Shown piece by piece: positions 1-9,188 of a stretch of 64,000 bases of DNA. Position 1 is the stretch's first letter. Every line of letters starts with the position of its first letter. The DNA lies in the NCBI GenBank assembly GCA_958296025.1, contig OY282430.1:2356001-2420000 (forward strand), read 5' to 3'. The DNA comes from an uncultured Pseudomonadales bacterium. GTDB taxonomy: Bacteria; Pseudomonadota; Gammaproteobacteria; Pseudomonadales; Azotimanducaceae. The notes under the pieces are model-generated. The model saw nothing but the letters and a program-made list of their open reading frames with translations. It searched no databases and was not told the origin of the DNA. The position numbers and the translations under genes are program-made.

Positions 1-3000
1 GGCAGCCTGACGGTGAACTCGGCCACGATCACGCTGGCGGACGACGACCCGATGCCATCGCTGTCGATCGACTCGCCGATCGTGGCGGAGGGGAACGCCG
101 GCGCCAAGGACATGACGTTCACGGTGACGCTGTCGGCGGCCAGCGGCCGGCAAGTGACGGTGAACTACGCGGTGGACAGCACAGACCCGGGGACGGCGAC
201 GAGCGGGACGGACTACGCGCCAGTCTCGTCGGGGACGCTGACGTTCGCGGTAGGCGCCACGTCGAGGACCGTCACGGTGTCGGTGACCGGGGACACGGCG
301 ATGGAGCCGGACGAGACGGTGCGGCTGACGCTGAGCGCCCCGACGAACGCGACGCTCGGCACGGCGACCGGGGTGGGGACGATCGTGAGCGAGGACGGGG
401 TGTCGCTGATCCGCATAGACGCGGACCCGACGACGGTCAACGTGGCCGAACCGGGGCCGCTGGCGCTGAAGGAGCTGTCCACGGACTCGGCGAACTCGAA
501 GAGCTACTCGGTGCGGCTGAAGACGCCGCCGACGCAAACCGCGACGGTGACGATCACCAGCGGCGACACCGGGGCGGTGACGGTCAACGACACCGACGGC
601 GACAACACGAACGGCGTGCAGAACACGCTGACGTTCACGGCGCAGAACTGGAGCGCGGCGCGGACGGTGACGCTGACGGCCGCGGAGGACGACGACGGCG
701 CGGACGAGAGCGTGGCGGTGACGCACGCGGCCAGCACGGCCTCGAACAGCGAGTACACGGGCATGACGGCGAGCCTGACGGCGACGGTGGACGACGACGA
801 GACTCCGGCGGTGGTGATCGACGCGGACCCCTCCACGGCCAACGTGGACGAAGCCGGCCCGCTGACGCTGACCGAGGGCCACGCCTCGAACGCGAAGACC
901 TACTCGGTGCGGCTGGCCACGGAGCCGACGCAAACCGTGACGGTGACCCTGACGAGCGCCGACACGGGCGCGGTGTCCATCGACGACACCGACGGCGACA
1001 ACACGAACGGCGTGCAGAACGCCCTGACCTTCACCTCCACCACTTGGGAGACGGCGCAGAGCGTCACCGCGCGGGCGGCGGACGACGACGACGCCACGGA
1101 CGAGTCCGTGGCCCTGGGCGCGACCGCGAGCACCGCCACGACGAGCGAGTACACCGGCGTCACGGCCAGCCTCGCCGCCGCGGTGGACGACGACGAGACC
1201 CGCGCCGTGACGCTGGGCGCCGCGACCCTGTCGGTGCCGGAGAACGGCAGCGCCATGTACACCGCGAAGCTGGCCGCGCAGCCGGTGGGCGGGAACGTGA
1301 CGGTGACGATCACGGGCGCCGGCAGCGGCATCACGGCGCGCCCGACGACGCTGACGTTCACGCCGACGAGCTGGAGCACGGCGCAGACCGTGACGGTGAG
1401 CGCGGCGGCGGACCTGAACGGGGTCCACGAGAGCGTCACGCTCAGGCACGCCGCGTCCGGCGCGGACTACAACAGCGTGACGCCGGCGGAGATCGTGGCG
1501 ACGGCGACGGACGACGACGGTCCGAGCCTGCATGTGAGTTCGAACATGCTGACAGTCGAAGAGGGGAGCAGCGCCGCCTACCAGGTGCGCCTGAACACGC
1601 AGCCGAGCGCCGGCGTGACGGTGACGGTGGGCGGCGCGACGACCGGGGTGACGGTGGACACGGACGGCGACGCGACCGGCAACCAGACCACGCTGACGTT
1701 CTCGACGACGGACTGGGGCACTGACCGGGAGGTGAAGGTGAGCGCCGCCGCGGACGACGACGCCACCAACGAGACGCTGACGCTAACGCACGGGGCGAGC
1801 GGCGCGACGGAGTACACGGGGCTGGCCGCCGGGGCGCGGCCAAGCGTGGCGGTGACGGTGGACGACGACGACACGCGGGCCGTCCTGATCGACGCCGATC
1901 CGACGACGACGAACGTGGACGACCCCGGCCCGCTGGCGCTGAACGAGTTGTCCACGGACCCGGCGAACGCGAAGACCTACTCGGTGCGGCTGGCGACGGA
2001 GCCGACCACGACCGTGACGGTGACGATCACCAGCGGCGACGCAGGCGCGGCGTCCATCGACGACACCGACGGCGACAACACGAACGGCGTGCAGAACGCG
2101 CTGACGTTCACGACGACGACCTGGGATGCGGCGCAGTCGGTGACCGTCCGCGCCGTCGAGGACGACGACGGCGGCAACGAGACGCTGAACCTGACGCATG
2201 CGGCGAACGGCGGCGACTACAACGGCGTGTCGGCAACTCTCGGCGCGAAGGTGGCGGACGACGACCCGCTCGGGCTGGTCTTCGCGGCGACGGACCTGAC
2301 GACCAACGGCCTGGACGAAGGCGGCAGCGCGACCTACGCGGTGAAGCTGGCGACGCAGCCGACGATCGCCGTGGCCGTGGCGATCTCCAGCGACGACGCG
2401 GACGTGACGGTGGACGACACCGACGGCTTGACGCCGGGCGTCCAGAGCTCCCTGGCGTTCGACGCGACGACGTGGAACACGGCGCAGACCGTGACGATCC
2501 GCGCCGGCGAGGACGACGACGGCGCCGACGAGACGGTCACGCTGACCCACGATCCGAGCGGCGCGGACTACGGGAGCGTGTCGAACGCGACGGTGCAGTT
2601 CACGCTGAACGACGACGACCCCCGCGGCCTGACGCTGAGCGCCTCGACGCTGTCGGTGCCGGAGAACGACAGCGCGACGTACACGGTCAAGCTGGACACG
2701 CAGCCGGTGGGCGGCAACGCGACGGTGACGATCACCGGCGCCGCCGGCGGCATCACGGCCAGCCCGACGACCCTGACGTTCACGCGGTCGAACTGGAGCG
2801 CGACGCGGACCGTGACGGTGAGCGCGGCGAACGACGCGAACACGGCCAACGAGGTGGCGACGCTGACGCACACGCCGACCGGGGCGGACTACGGCGGCGT
2901 GACGCCGGCGGCCCTGGCGGCGACGGCGACGGACGACGACACGCCGAGCCTGCGGGTGAGCCCGACCGTGCTGACGGTGGCCGAGGGAGGCAGCGCCGCC

Positions 3001-6000
3001 TACAAGGTGCGCCTGAACACGCAGCCGAGCGCCGGCGTGACGGTGACGGTGGGCGGCGCGACGGGCGCGGTGACGGTGGACACGGATGGCGACGCGACCG
3101 GCGACCAGAGCACGCTGACGTTCAGCACGACGGACTGGGGCACGGACCGGGAGGTGAGGGTGAGCGCCGCCGAGGACGACGACGCCACCAACGAGATGCT
3201 GGCGCTGAACCACGCGGCGAACGGCGGCGACTACACCGGGTTGGGCGCCGGGGCGCGCCCGGGCGTGACGGTGACGGTGGACGACGACGACACGCCGGCC
3301 ATCCTGATCGACGCCGATCCGTCCACGACCAACGTGGACGAAACCGGCCCGCTGGCGCTGAACGAGCTGTCCACGGACCCGGCGAACTCGAAGAGCTACA
3401 CGGTGCGGCTGGCGACGGAGCCGACCACGGCGGTGACGGTGGAGGTCGAGAGCGGCGACCGGGCGGTGTCGGTGGACACGGACATGACGCCGCGCACGCG
3501 GACGCTGGCGTTCACGACGACGAACTGGTCGTCGCCGCGGACGGTGACCGCGACCGCGGCCGAGGACGACGACGCCTCGGACGAGAGGGTGACGATTGCG
3601 CATTCGGCGGCCGGCGGCGACTACCAGGGGGTGGAGGCGTCGCTGGTCGCCACGACGGTTGACGACGACGATCCGGCGCTGCTTGTGGACGCTTCGGCGC
3701 TGACGCCTGCGGGGCTGGCGGAGGGCGCTTCGGGGACCTACACGGTGCGGCTGGCGACGCAGCCGACGGGCGCGGTTCGGGTGGCGGTGTCGGTCTCGGG
3801 GGGCGTGTCGGTGGACGCGGACGGGGACCAGGCCGGGGACCAGGGCTCCCTGCGCTTCGGCGCGGCGGACTGGGACGTCCCGAAGGCGGTGAGGGTTCGG
3901 GCGCTGCGGGACGCGGACGCGGCGGCCGGGACGGCGTCGCTGGGGCATTCGGCGTCCGGGTCGGACTACGGGGGCGTGTCCGCGGATGCGTTCTCGTTCG
4001 AGGTGCGTGACGGGGACGCGCCGGCGCTGGCGGTCAGCGCCTCGTCGCTGGCGGTGAACGAGGGCTCCTCGGCGGCGTACTCGGTGGCCTTGGCGACGCG
4101 CCCGGTCGGGGGTTCGGTGACGGTGTCCCTGTCGAGTTCGGACGCGGCGGCGGCGACGGTCTCGCCGTCCTCGCTGACGTTCACGGCGGGGAACTGGGAC
4201 CGGCCGCGGACGGTGACGGTTCTGGGGGTGGCGGACGCGGACTCGACGGACGGCTCGGCGACGGTTTCGCACGCGGCGTCCGGGGCGGACTACGACCTGG
4301 TCGCGGCGACGGTGTCGGTTGCGGTGCGCGACTCGGGCGCGGCGGGGGTGCGGGTGGAGCCGCCGCAGTTGACGGTGCGCGAGGGCGGTTCGGGGAGCTA
4401 CCGGGTGCGGCTGAACACGCAGCCGACGGCGACGACGACGGTGACGGCGACGGCGACGAGCACGGCGCTGGCGATCGACGACGACGGGACGCCGCAGTCG
4501 CGGGCGCTGACGTTCACGACGGAGGACTGGGGCGTCGGGCAGGCGGTGACGGTTTCGGCGGGGGAGGACGACGGTTCGGAGGACGGGGCGTTCACGGTGA
4601 CGCACGCGGTGTCGGGCTACGCCGGGGTTTCGTCGGCGCCGGCCCTGGCGGTGGCGGTGGAGGACGACGACGCGCCGGGCTTCGCGTTCGCTCCGGCGGG
4701 GGGCCTGCCGCTGTCGGAGCCGGCGCCGGGGGTCGATCCGGCGGCGTCCTCGGGGAGCTACTCGGTGCGCCTGGCGACGCAGCCGACGGCGACGACGACG
4801 GTTGCGGTCACGAGCGACGACGCCGGGGTGGAGGTGGACGGGGCGCCGCGGACGCTGACGTTCGACGGGTCGAACTGGGACGCGCCGCAGACGGTGACGG
4901 TGCGGGCGGTTGCGGACGCGGACGCGGTCAGCGAGACGGCGTCGCTGCGCCACGCGGCGTCCGGCGGGGGCTACGGCGGGGTGTCGGCGTCCCTTCCGGT
5001 TCGGGTTTTGGACGCCACCGCGCCGCCGCCGGATCCGGAGCCGCCGCCGGTCAACCAGCCGCCGCGGGCGGTGGGTTCGCTCCCGGACCTAAACCTGGAC
5101 GTGGGGGAGTCGGCTTCGCTGGCGCTGGCGGGCGCATTCGCGGACGACGGGCCGCTGACCCACCGGGCGGAGTCGTCGGACCCGTCGGTGGCCTCGGCGC
5201 GGGTTTCGGGCAACGCCGCGCTGCGGGTGGAGGGCCTGTCGGCGGGGCTGGCGACGGTGACGGTGACGGCGACGGACCGCGGCGGCCTGAGCGCCCGGCT
5301 GAGCTTCCGGGCGTCGGTGGGTCGGGTGCTGTCGTTCGCGGCGCCCTCGGCCTCGGCGCCGGAGGGCGGGGTCCTGCGCCTGGGGCTGACGCTGAGCCGC
5401 CCGGCGAGCGCGGCGCTGTCCGTCGCCTGGGCCGCCCGGCCCGACGGCGACCCGGCCACCGCCGACGCGGACGCCGCCGACCTGGGGGCCATGAGCGGGA
5501 CCGCCGCGTTCGCCGCCGGGGGGACGGAGGCCTTCATCGAAATCCCGGTGCCGGACGACGCCGACATCGAGCCGGCCCGGGAGTTCCTGGCGGTGGAGCT
5601 GGCGGCGCCGCCGGAGGGCGCGGGCTGGGCGCTGGGCCTCTCCGAGGCGCTGCTGGAGGTTCGGGAGGGGGTGTGCGACCGCTCGCCGGCGGTTCGCGAC
5701 GCGCTGGTTCGGGACCCGCTGCGCGGGCCGCGGGCCTGCTGGGCGCCGACGCCGGCGGAGTTGGCCGACCGTGGCTACCTGAGCTTGGACCGGAAGGGGG
5801 TCGCGGCGCTGCGCCCGCTGGACCTTCTGGGGCTTTCCGGGCTGCGCGTCCTGCACCTGCACGGCAACCGGCTGTCCGCCCTGCCGGAGGGCCTGTTCGC
5901 CGGCCTGGGCGCGCTGGAGCGCCTGCGCCTGGAAGGCAACCGCCTGGCCCGGCTGCCGACGGGGACCTTCGCCGGCCTGGGCCGGCTGTCGTCGCTGAAC

Positions 6001-6861
6001 CTGGGCGGCAACCGGCTGACGGAGCTTGCGCCGGACCTTTTGGCGGAGACGCCGGGGCTGAAGCGCCTGGACCTGGGCGGCAACCGCGTCGAGTCGCTGC
6101 CGGCGGGCCTGTTCGCCGGCGCGGCGGGCCTTGCGGAGCTGAACCTTTCGGGCAACCCCGGCGCCCCGTTCCCGCTGGTCGTGCGCCTGGCCCGAACGGA
6201 CGCCGAGTCCTGGGCGCCCGGCCCGGCACGGGTGGAGGCGCGGGTCGCCGAGGGCGCCCCCTTCCCCCTGTCCGCCGGGCTCCTGGCGCAGGGCGCCGAA
6301 CTGTCCGCGGCGCAAACGTCCGTGCCGGCCGGCGCCACCGCCGGCCCGCCGCTGCAGGCCGCGCAGGCCGGCCCGGGGGCCGCCCGCCTGTCCCTGGCCG
6401 CCGACCCCGCCGTTCCCGAGGACGTCTGCGGCGACGGGCAGGACGGCCGATACCCCTGCTTCCGCGGCCTGGCCCCGCAAGCCGGCCCGCCCCTGGTCCT
6501 GTTCAAGGCGCCGCCGAGGCCGACCGGACAGCCCCCGGTCCCGGCGCTCTCCGCCAACGGGGACCGGGCGTCGCTCGCCCTGGACGGGCTGTTCGACCTC
6601 GCCGAGGCCGACGACCGGCTGACCCACGAGGCCCGCTCCGACCGCCCGGACCTGCTCGCCGCGCGCATCGCCGACGGCCGGCTGGTGCTGGAGGCCAACG
6701 AGGACGGCCTGGAGGGAACCGCCGTCGTCACCGTCACCGCGACCGACCCCGACGGCCTCTCCGCCTCCATCACCCTCACCCTCACCGTCGAGTTCGCCCC
6801 GACCGCCACCCCCAACTGGCGCCTGGAGTGGATGCGAACCCTGAGCGAGGCGAGCGACTAG
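1..6861 (+). CDS. Giant Calx-beta-repeat and LRR surface protein (5' end outside window)
   Basis: The reading frame is open from the first base, so the start and any signal peptide lie outside the window; about 2,286 codons are visible. About 14 tandem beta-sandwich repeats of roughly 100-118 residues fill bases 1-5010. Each ends in an Asp-rich linker (DDDxTP-like) and carries GGDYxGVSA-like and LTFTxxxW motifs, typical of Calx-beta or cadherin-like calcium-binding modules. A Pro-rich hinge (about 5020-5065) leads to an Ig-like module and one more Calx-beta unit. Five 24-residue leucine-rich repeats (LxxLxLxGNRLxxLPxGxFAGL) follow at about 5815-6165, then a final Ig-like module. No LPxTG, autotransporter barrel or T9SS tail is visible at the C-terminus, which suggests type I or another secretion route. 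The likely role is adhesion or contact with hosts or particles; this is inference from domains. Its stop is 4 bp from the convergent transporter. Confidence 0.85.
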   Translation, partial: GSLTVNSATITLADDDPMPSLSIDSPIVAEGNAGAKDMTFTVTLSAASGRQVTVNYAVDSTDPGTATSGTDYAPVSSGTLTFAVGATSRTVTVSVTGDTAMEPDETVRLTLSAPTNATLGTATGVGTIVSEDGVSLIRIDADPTTVNVAEPGPLALKELSTDSANSKSYSVRLKTPPTQTATVTITSGDTGAVTVNDTDGDNTNGVQNTLTFTAQNWSAARTVTLTAAEDDDGADESVAVTHAASTASNSEYTGMTASLTATVDDDETPAVVIDADPSTANVDEAGPLTLTEGHASNAKTYSVRLATEPTQTVTVTLTSADTGAVSIDDTDGDNTNGVQNALTFTSTTWETAQSVTARAADDDDATDESVALGATASTATTSEYTGVTASLAAAVDDDETRAVTLGAATLSVPENGSAMYTAKLAAQPVGGNVTVTITGAGSGITARPTTLTFTPTSWSTAQTVTVSAAADLNGVHESVTLRHAASGADYNSVTPAEIVATATDDDGPSLHVSSNMLTVEEGSSAAYQVRLNTQPSAGVTVTVGGATTGVTVDTDGDATGNQTTLTFSTTDWGTDREVKVSAAADDDATNETLTLTHGASGATEYTGLAAGARPSVAVTVDDDDTRAVLIDADPTTTNVDDPGPLALNELSTDPANAKTYSVRLATEPTTTVTVTITSGDAGAASIDDTDGDNTNGVQNALTFTTTTWDAAQSVTVRAVEDDDGGNETLNLTHAANGGDYNGVSATLGAKVADDDPLGLVFAATDLTTNGLDEGGSATYAVKLATQPTIAVAVAISSDDADVTVDDTDGLTPGVQSSLAFDATTWNTAQTVTIRAGEDDDGADETVTLTHDPSGADYGSVSNATVQFTLNDDDPRGLTLSASTLSVPENDSATYTVKLDTQPVGGNATVTITGAAGGITASPTTLTFTRSNWSATRTVTVSAANDANTANEVATLTHTPTGADYGGVTPAALAATATDDDTPSLRVSPTVLTVAEGGSAAYKVRLNTQPSAGVTVTVGGATGAVTVDTDGDATGDQSTLTFSTTDWGTDREVRVSAAEDDDATNEMLALNHAANGGDYTGLGAGARPGVTVTVDDDDTPAILIDADPSTTNVDETGPLALNELSTDPANSKSYTVRLATEPTTAVTVEVESGDRAVSVDTDMTPRTRTLAFTTTNWSSPRTVTATAAEDDDASDERVTIAHSAAGGDYQGVEASLVATTVDDDDPALLVDASALTPAGLAEGASGTYTVRLATQPTGAVRVAVSVSGGVSVDADGDQAGDQGSLRFGAADWDVPKAVRVRALRDADAAAGTASLGHSASGSDYGGVSADAFSFEVRDGDAPALAVSASSLAVNEGSSAAYSVALATRPVGGSVTVSLSSSDAAAATVSPSSLTFTAGNWDRPRTVTVLGVADADSTDGSATVSHAASGADYDLVAATVSVAVRDSGAAGVRVEPPQLTVREGGSGSYRVRLNTQPTATTTVTATATSTALAIDDDGTPQSRALTFTTEDWGVGQAVTVSAGEDDGSEDGAFTVTHAVSGYAGVSSAPALAVAVEDDDAPGFAFAPAGGLPLSEPAPGVDPAASSGSYSVRLATQPTATTTVAVTSDDAGVEVDGAPRTLTFDGSNWDAPQTVTVRAVADADAVSETASLRHAASGGGYGGVSASLPVRVLDATAPPPDPEPPPVNQPPRAVGSLPDLNLDVGESASLALAGAFADDGPLTHRAESSDPSVASARVSGNAALRVEGLSAGLATVTVTATDRGGLSARLSFRASVGRVLSFAAPSASAPEGGVLRLGLTLSRPASAALSVAWAARPDGDPATADADAADLGAMSGTAAFAAGGTEAFIEIPVPDDADIEPAREFLAVELAAPPEGAGWALGLSEALLEVREGVCDRSPAVRDALVRDPLRGPRACWAPTPAELADRGYLSLDRKGVAALRPLDLLGLSGLRVLHLHGNRLSALPEGLFAGLGALERLRLEGNRLARLPTGTFAGLGRLSSLNLGGNRLTELAPDLLAETPGLKRLDLGGNRVESLPAGLFAGAAGLAELNLSGNPGAPFPLVVRLARTDAESWAPGPARVEARVAEGAPFPLSAGLLAQGAELSAAQTSVPAGATAGPPLQAAQAGPGAARLSLAADPAVPEDVCGDGQDGRYPCFRGLAPQAGPPLVLFKAPPRPTGQPPVPALSANGDRASLALDGLFDLAEADDRLTHEARSDRPDLLAARIADGRLVLEANEDGLEGTAVVTVTATDPDGLSASITLTLTVEFAPTATPNWRLEWMRTLSEASD
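1588..3300 (+). repeat. Supra-repeat inside the Calx-beta gene (1,422-bp period)
   Basis: Within the giant repeat protein a run of three unlike Calx-beta units (types beginning SVPEN, then VEEGSSAAY/VAEGGSAAY, then IDADP) occurs twice in the same order. The matching DNA, for example the stretch encoding VRLNTQPSAGVTVTVGGAT, begins near 1591 and again near 3013, an offset of exactly 1,422 bp or 474 codons, with near-identical bases. This points to duplication of a multi-repeat block rather than expansion of single units. The limits given cover the clearest part and are approximate. Confidence 0.65.
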
Positions 6862-6865
6862 CCCC

Positions 6866-8410
6866 TTAGTGCATGTGGCGCCTCAGCCAAGGCGCGATGG
6901 CCAGCAGCAGGGCGCCAACCGCCACGGCCACCAGAGCAAGATATGCAAAGGTGTCCGCGTATGTGGCTAGGGAAACCGCTCGGTCCAAGCCCTCGCTGGT
7001 GTCAACGCTGGCGCCGGCGGCGATCCAGCCGGCCACGTAGTGGGAGGCGGACGCCGACAAAAACCAGACGCCCATCATCAGGCCGGCCACCCGGGCCACG
7101 GACAGCTTGGTCACCATGGACAGGCCCACCGGCGACAGGCAGAGCTCGCCAGTGGTGTGCAGCAGGTAGGCTAAGGCCAGCCAGCCAGCCGCCACCAGTT
7201 TGTCCTCCCCGGCCAGCGAAGCGCCATAGACCAGCACGCCGAACCCGAGGCCCACCTGCACGATGCCGAGGCCGAACTTGGCCGGGGTGCCCGGCTCCCA
7301 GCCGCGCCGCGCCAGCAGCGGCCAGAGCATGGCGAACAGGGGCGCCAGCAGAATGATGAACAGCGGGTTCAGGGACTGAAACTGCGACGCCCGCACCTCC
7401 AGACCGGCCATTTCCAGATCCACGTTGCGGTTGGTGAACAGGTTCATGGAACTGCCGGCCTGTTCAAACAAAGCCCAAAACACCACCGAAAAGGCGGTGA
7501 GCGTCAGCAGGACGAGCATGCGGCCCCGCTCCACCGGCGTGCAGCGGGCCAAGGAGAACCAGATGACGCCGACCACCACGGCGCCCCCAGCGCTGAGCAG
7601 CAAGGCGCCAACCACGCCGTGGTGCTGCATGAGTTGCCAAGCCAGCGCCACCCCAACCAGCGCCAGCAGATAGATGGCCCATTCGCGGTTAACCCCCGCC
7701 ACCAAAGCCCGCCGCAGATCGGCCCCGGCCGGCGGTTCCCCCACCCCAAGCAGGAGGCGGCGACCGCCAAGGAAGGTGGCCAGCCCCGCCAACATGCCGA
7801 CCCCCGCCAGCCCGAAGCCGTAGCGCCAGCCGTAGGTTTGGCCGAGGTAGCCGCACAGCAGGCCGGCCGCCACCGCGCCCAGATTGATGCCCATGTAGAA
7901 CAGGGTGAAGCCTCCGTCCCGGCGGCTGTCGTCCGGGCCGTACAGGGCGCCCACCATGTTGGAAATGCTGGACTTGAGGAAGCCCACCCCCATGATGATG
8001 AAGGCCAAGGAAAGATAGAAGACCTGCAGCGCGAACCCGTCGCGCAGCACGGCGCCATCCGCGGCACGGGCCGGCTCGCCCTCAAAGGCCATGCCGAAAT
8101 GGCCGATGCACAACAGCACCGCCCCCAAGGTCACGGCCTTGCGGAAGCCCAGGTAGCGGTCCGCGACCATGCCGCCGACCACCGGCATGAGATAGACCAA
8201 GGAGCCGTAGGTGGCGTAGATGCCGGCCGAGATGGCGTCATCGAACAGGAAGTGTTCGGTGAGGTAGAAGATCAGCAGCGCCCGCATCCCGTAGAAGCTG
8301 AACCGCTCCCACATCTCCGCGAAGAACAGGACCACCAAACCCCGGGGATGGCCGAGGAAATCCTTGCCGGGGACGAGGACCGCCGCGGCGGCGCCAACTG
8401 CCATCTTCAT
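6866..8410 (-). CDS. Peptide MFS transporter (POT/PTR2 family)
   Basis: A 514-residue polytopic inner-membrane protein of the proton-dependent oligopeptide transporter family, which imports di- and tripeptides with protons. The N-terminus has the family signature ExxERFSFYGM (as EMWERFSFYGMRALL), followed by VVGGMVADRYLG and, in the second half, FWALFEQAGSSMN and ELCLSPVGLSMV, all typical of DtpA-like carriers. Length fits the family. I chose the ATG at 8410 because TAGGAGG lies just upstream; a second ATG at 8404 has better spacing and is also possible. The open frame continues upstream into the inverted-repeat element, adding MCGYLRDRTLG, but those residues are element-derived and probably not part of the protein. 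It converges on the giant surface gene with 4 bp between stops. Confidence 0.93.
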   Translation of the reverse strand: MKMAVGAAAAVLVPGKDFLGHPRGLVVLFFAEMWERFSFYGMRALLIFYLTEHFLFDDAISAGIYATYGSLVYLMPVVGGMVADRYLGFRKAVTLGAVLLCIGHFGMAFEGEPARAADGAVLRDGFALQVFYLSLAFIIMGVGFLKSSISNMVGALYGPDDSRRDGGFTLFYMGINLGAVAAGLLCGYLGQTYGWRYGFGLAGVGMLAGLATFLGGRRLLLGVGEPPAGADLRRALVAGVNREWAIYLLALVGVALAWQLMQHHGVVGALLLSAGGAVVVGVIWFSLARCTPVERGRMLVLLTLTAFSVVFWALFEQAGSSMNLFTNRNVDLEMAGLEVRASQFQSLNPLFIILLAPLFAMLWPLLARRGWEPGTPAKFGLGIVQVGLGFGVLVYGASLAGEDKLVAAGWLALAYLLHTTGELCLSPVGLSMVTKLSVARVAGLMMGVWFLSASASHYVAGWIAAGASVDTSEGLDRAVSLATYADTFAYLALVAVAVGALLLAIAPWLRRHMH

Positions 8411-8424
8411 CAACCTCCTACCTA

Positions 8425-8585
8425 GTGTCCTGTCCCGCAAATAACCACACATTATCTACGGGTCTTTTTGGCCCCTGGCTGCGTTGCTCCGCCTTGTGTG
8501 GAGCCTGCCACACGGCGTTGTCGCGCCTTGCCAGGAGCCGAAAATCCCTCGCATCCAAAGCGCACTTATTTACGGGACAGGACAC
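8425..8585 (+). mobile_element. 161-bp MITE-like inverted-repeat element, copy A
   Basis: Non-coding element bounded by 20-bp terminal inverted repeats: left GTGTCCTGTCCCGCAAATAA, and a right end whose reverse complement differs at one position. The middle holds an imperfect hairpin (CGCCTTGTGTGG facing CCACACGGCG, about 8490-8517). A nearly full-length second copy lies inverted at 32359-32518, and single ends occur at 20705, 30459 and possibly 51842. No transposase is present, so it fits a MITE moved in trans. No clear target-site duplication is visible; CTA precedes the left end in both full copies. Its left end sits 15 bp upstream of the peptide transporter start. Confidence 0.8.
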
Positions 8586-8882
8586 TGGAACATCGACGTG
8601 CCCAGCCTACCCTCTAGTCCGCCTTCGCCCCTGCTGCGCACTCCCCGCCACCGCCCGGTCCGATCCGCTTCGCTGGCGAAATCAATGTTGGCGGCAATGA
8701 CGATCATGGTCCCTCCCCCACTGCTGCTGCGCCTTAGCCACTGCACCATACCACTAGGCGGCGGAACCACACTAGGGCAAGTGGATTGCCCCGCGCTTAT
8801 TGGAATGCGCATCCTCCAGCGAAACGGCAGGTAGTGGACGCCCTCTCCGGCACCCTGATTAAAATGGTGACAAAATAGCGCC
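8586..8882. other. Intergenic stretch right of copy A
   Basis: With the element this forms a gap of about 470 bp between the peptide transporter and the truncated ATPase. On the minus strand a short frame around 8650-8706 reads MIVIAANIDFASEADR, which resembles the start of YgiN-like (antibiotic biosynthesis monooxygenase) proteins, but nothing recognisable follows. It may be a gene relic. No other feature is seen. Confidence 0.25.
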
Positions 8883-9116
8883 ATGCGCTACTTCAGCACG
8901 GCCGGCCCCATCATTGCCGAGGACCACTATCTGATCCCGCCGTTCTCGCGGCTGGACTTGGATGAGTTGCAGCTGCTGATCGGGCAGAAGAAGTACTTCG
9001 TGCTGCACGCCCCCCGGCAGACCGGCAAGACTACGCTGCTGCTGGCGCTGAGGGACAAGCTGATAAGCGCCCGCCCCAAGGCAGTGCTAGGCAGCCCCAT
9101 TTCCACGAAATATTGA
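8883..9116 (+). pseudogene. Truncated AAA-family ATPase (N-terminal remnant)
   Basis: A 77-codon frame whose first 65 or so residues match the start of large AAA-ATPase-like proteins often found in accessory regions: MRYFSTAGPI, then HYLIPPFSRLDLDELQLLI, then a Walker A motif in HAPRQTGKTTLLLAL. Intact relatives run to several hundred residues with Walker B and sensor motifs. Here the frame ends soon after Walker A in an unrelated tail (GSPISTKY), and the next gene lies 72 bp away in the opposite orientation, so the rest of the gene is gone. There is no good ribosome binding site. I treat it as a deletion relic; a functional 77-residue peptide is unlikely. Confidence 0.7.
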
Positions 9117-9188
9117 GGAGACCGACATGCTCAAAGGGCCGTGATTTGAGGGAACGGAGCCACGGGTTAACCCTACAACTCACAACGC

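Noticed and set aside
1783-4953. Long open frame (1,056 codons) on the minus strand of the repeat gene
   Set aside because: It is Arg/His-rich and repetitive, mirrors the GC-rich Asp-rich repeats of the real gene, and has no recognisable domain. It is a by-product of codon bias.
8650-8706. YgiN-like start (MIVIAANIDFASEADR) on the minus strand
   Set aside because: Only about 16 residues look familiar and nothing follows; too short to call as a gene or pseudogene.
9140-9185. Minus-strand translation containing SCRVN, as in the MITE-derived frames
   Set aside because: The DNA here does not match the element; the five residues agree by chance.
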